Source: Diphasiastrum complanatum
Taxonomy: Eukaryota; Streptophyta; Lycopodiopsida; Lycopodiales; Lycopodiaceae
NCBI GenBank assembly: GCA_029204225.1
Contig: CM055094.1
Coordinates: forward strand, 27,576,107-27,640,106
DNA length: 64,000 nucleotides
Direction: 5' to 3'
Shown: positions 63,938-64,000 of the stretch, in pieces
Layout: each line of letters begins with the position of its first letter
How positions within the stretch are numbered: the first letter of the stretch is position 1
Position numbers and translations under genes: made by a program
Notes under the pieces: generated by a model
Databases searched by the model: none
The model's input: the letters and a program-made list of their open reading frames with translations, nothing else
Told to the model about the DNA's origin: nothing

Positions 63938-64000
63938 GTTAGTTAATCAACAGCTGCGCAAAGATGGCACAATTATGTAGTTGAAGTTTATACCGTATTA

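Overview
The window looks like nuclear DNA from a land plant with a large, transposon-rich genome. The evidence is one spliced plant gene, Ty1/copia and Ty3/gypsy LTR retrotransposons with plant-type primer sites, a hAT DNA transposon, and long (CT)n, (AT)n and (GT)n(GA)n microsatellites. The gene resembles angiosperm UFD2 only moderately, as I remember that family, so a fern or gymnosperm is plausible. I cannot name the species.

Layout. 1-5.8 kb: a decayed copia element on the minus strand. 7.2-13.1 kb: gypsy and copia fragments, including a 144-bp LTR that carries a tRNA-like sequence with A and B boxes, flanked directly by a polypurine tract and a primer site. 14.9-17.35 kb: a second decayed minus-strand copia. 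19.2-20.1 kb: a plus-strand Tat-like gypsy LTR with promoter and primer site. 21.3-28.1 kb: a minus-strand gypsy gag-pol with an extra coiled-coil ORF after pol. 28.6-30.5 kb: another degraded minus-strand gypsy. 33,083-38,629: a complete but disabled copia with 265-bp LTRs and a near-perfect target duplication. 39.8-40.0 kb: a chromovirus scrap.

40,664 to beyond 63,937: the only host gene I recognise, a UFD2/PUB1-type E4 ubiquitin ligase. Fourteen exons can be placed, about 958 codons; the window ends just as the C-terminal U-box begins. All exons join in frame with GT-AG introns, so the gene looks intact. Intron 4 is 15 kb and full of transposons: a chromovirus integrase piece, a gag-less copia with its own LTR, a short CATAGT-ended element, and a 7.8-kb hAT-derived region. 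That region is a long inverted repeat: two partial hAT copies point outward, each with a convergent small accessory gene, and an LTR fragment sits near the centre. Intron 13 holds a small gypsy integrase remnant.

Most coding sequence here is retroelement debris with stops and frameshifts. The strongest leads are the tRNA-bearing LTR, the two-gene hAT palindrome inside the ligase intron, and the extra ORF with its flanking CCTTCGCC motif clusters in the gypsy block. All family assignments were made by reading motifs, without database searches.
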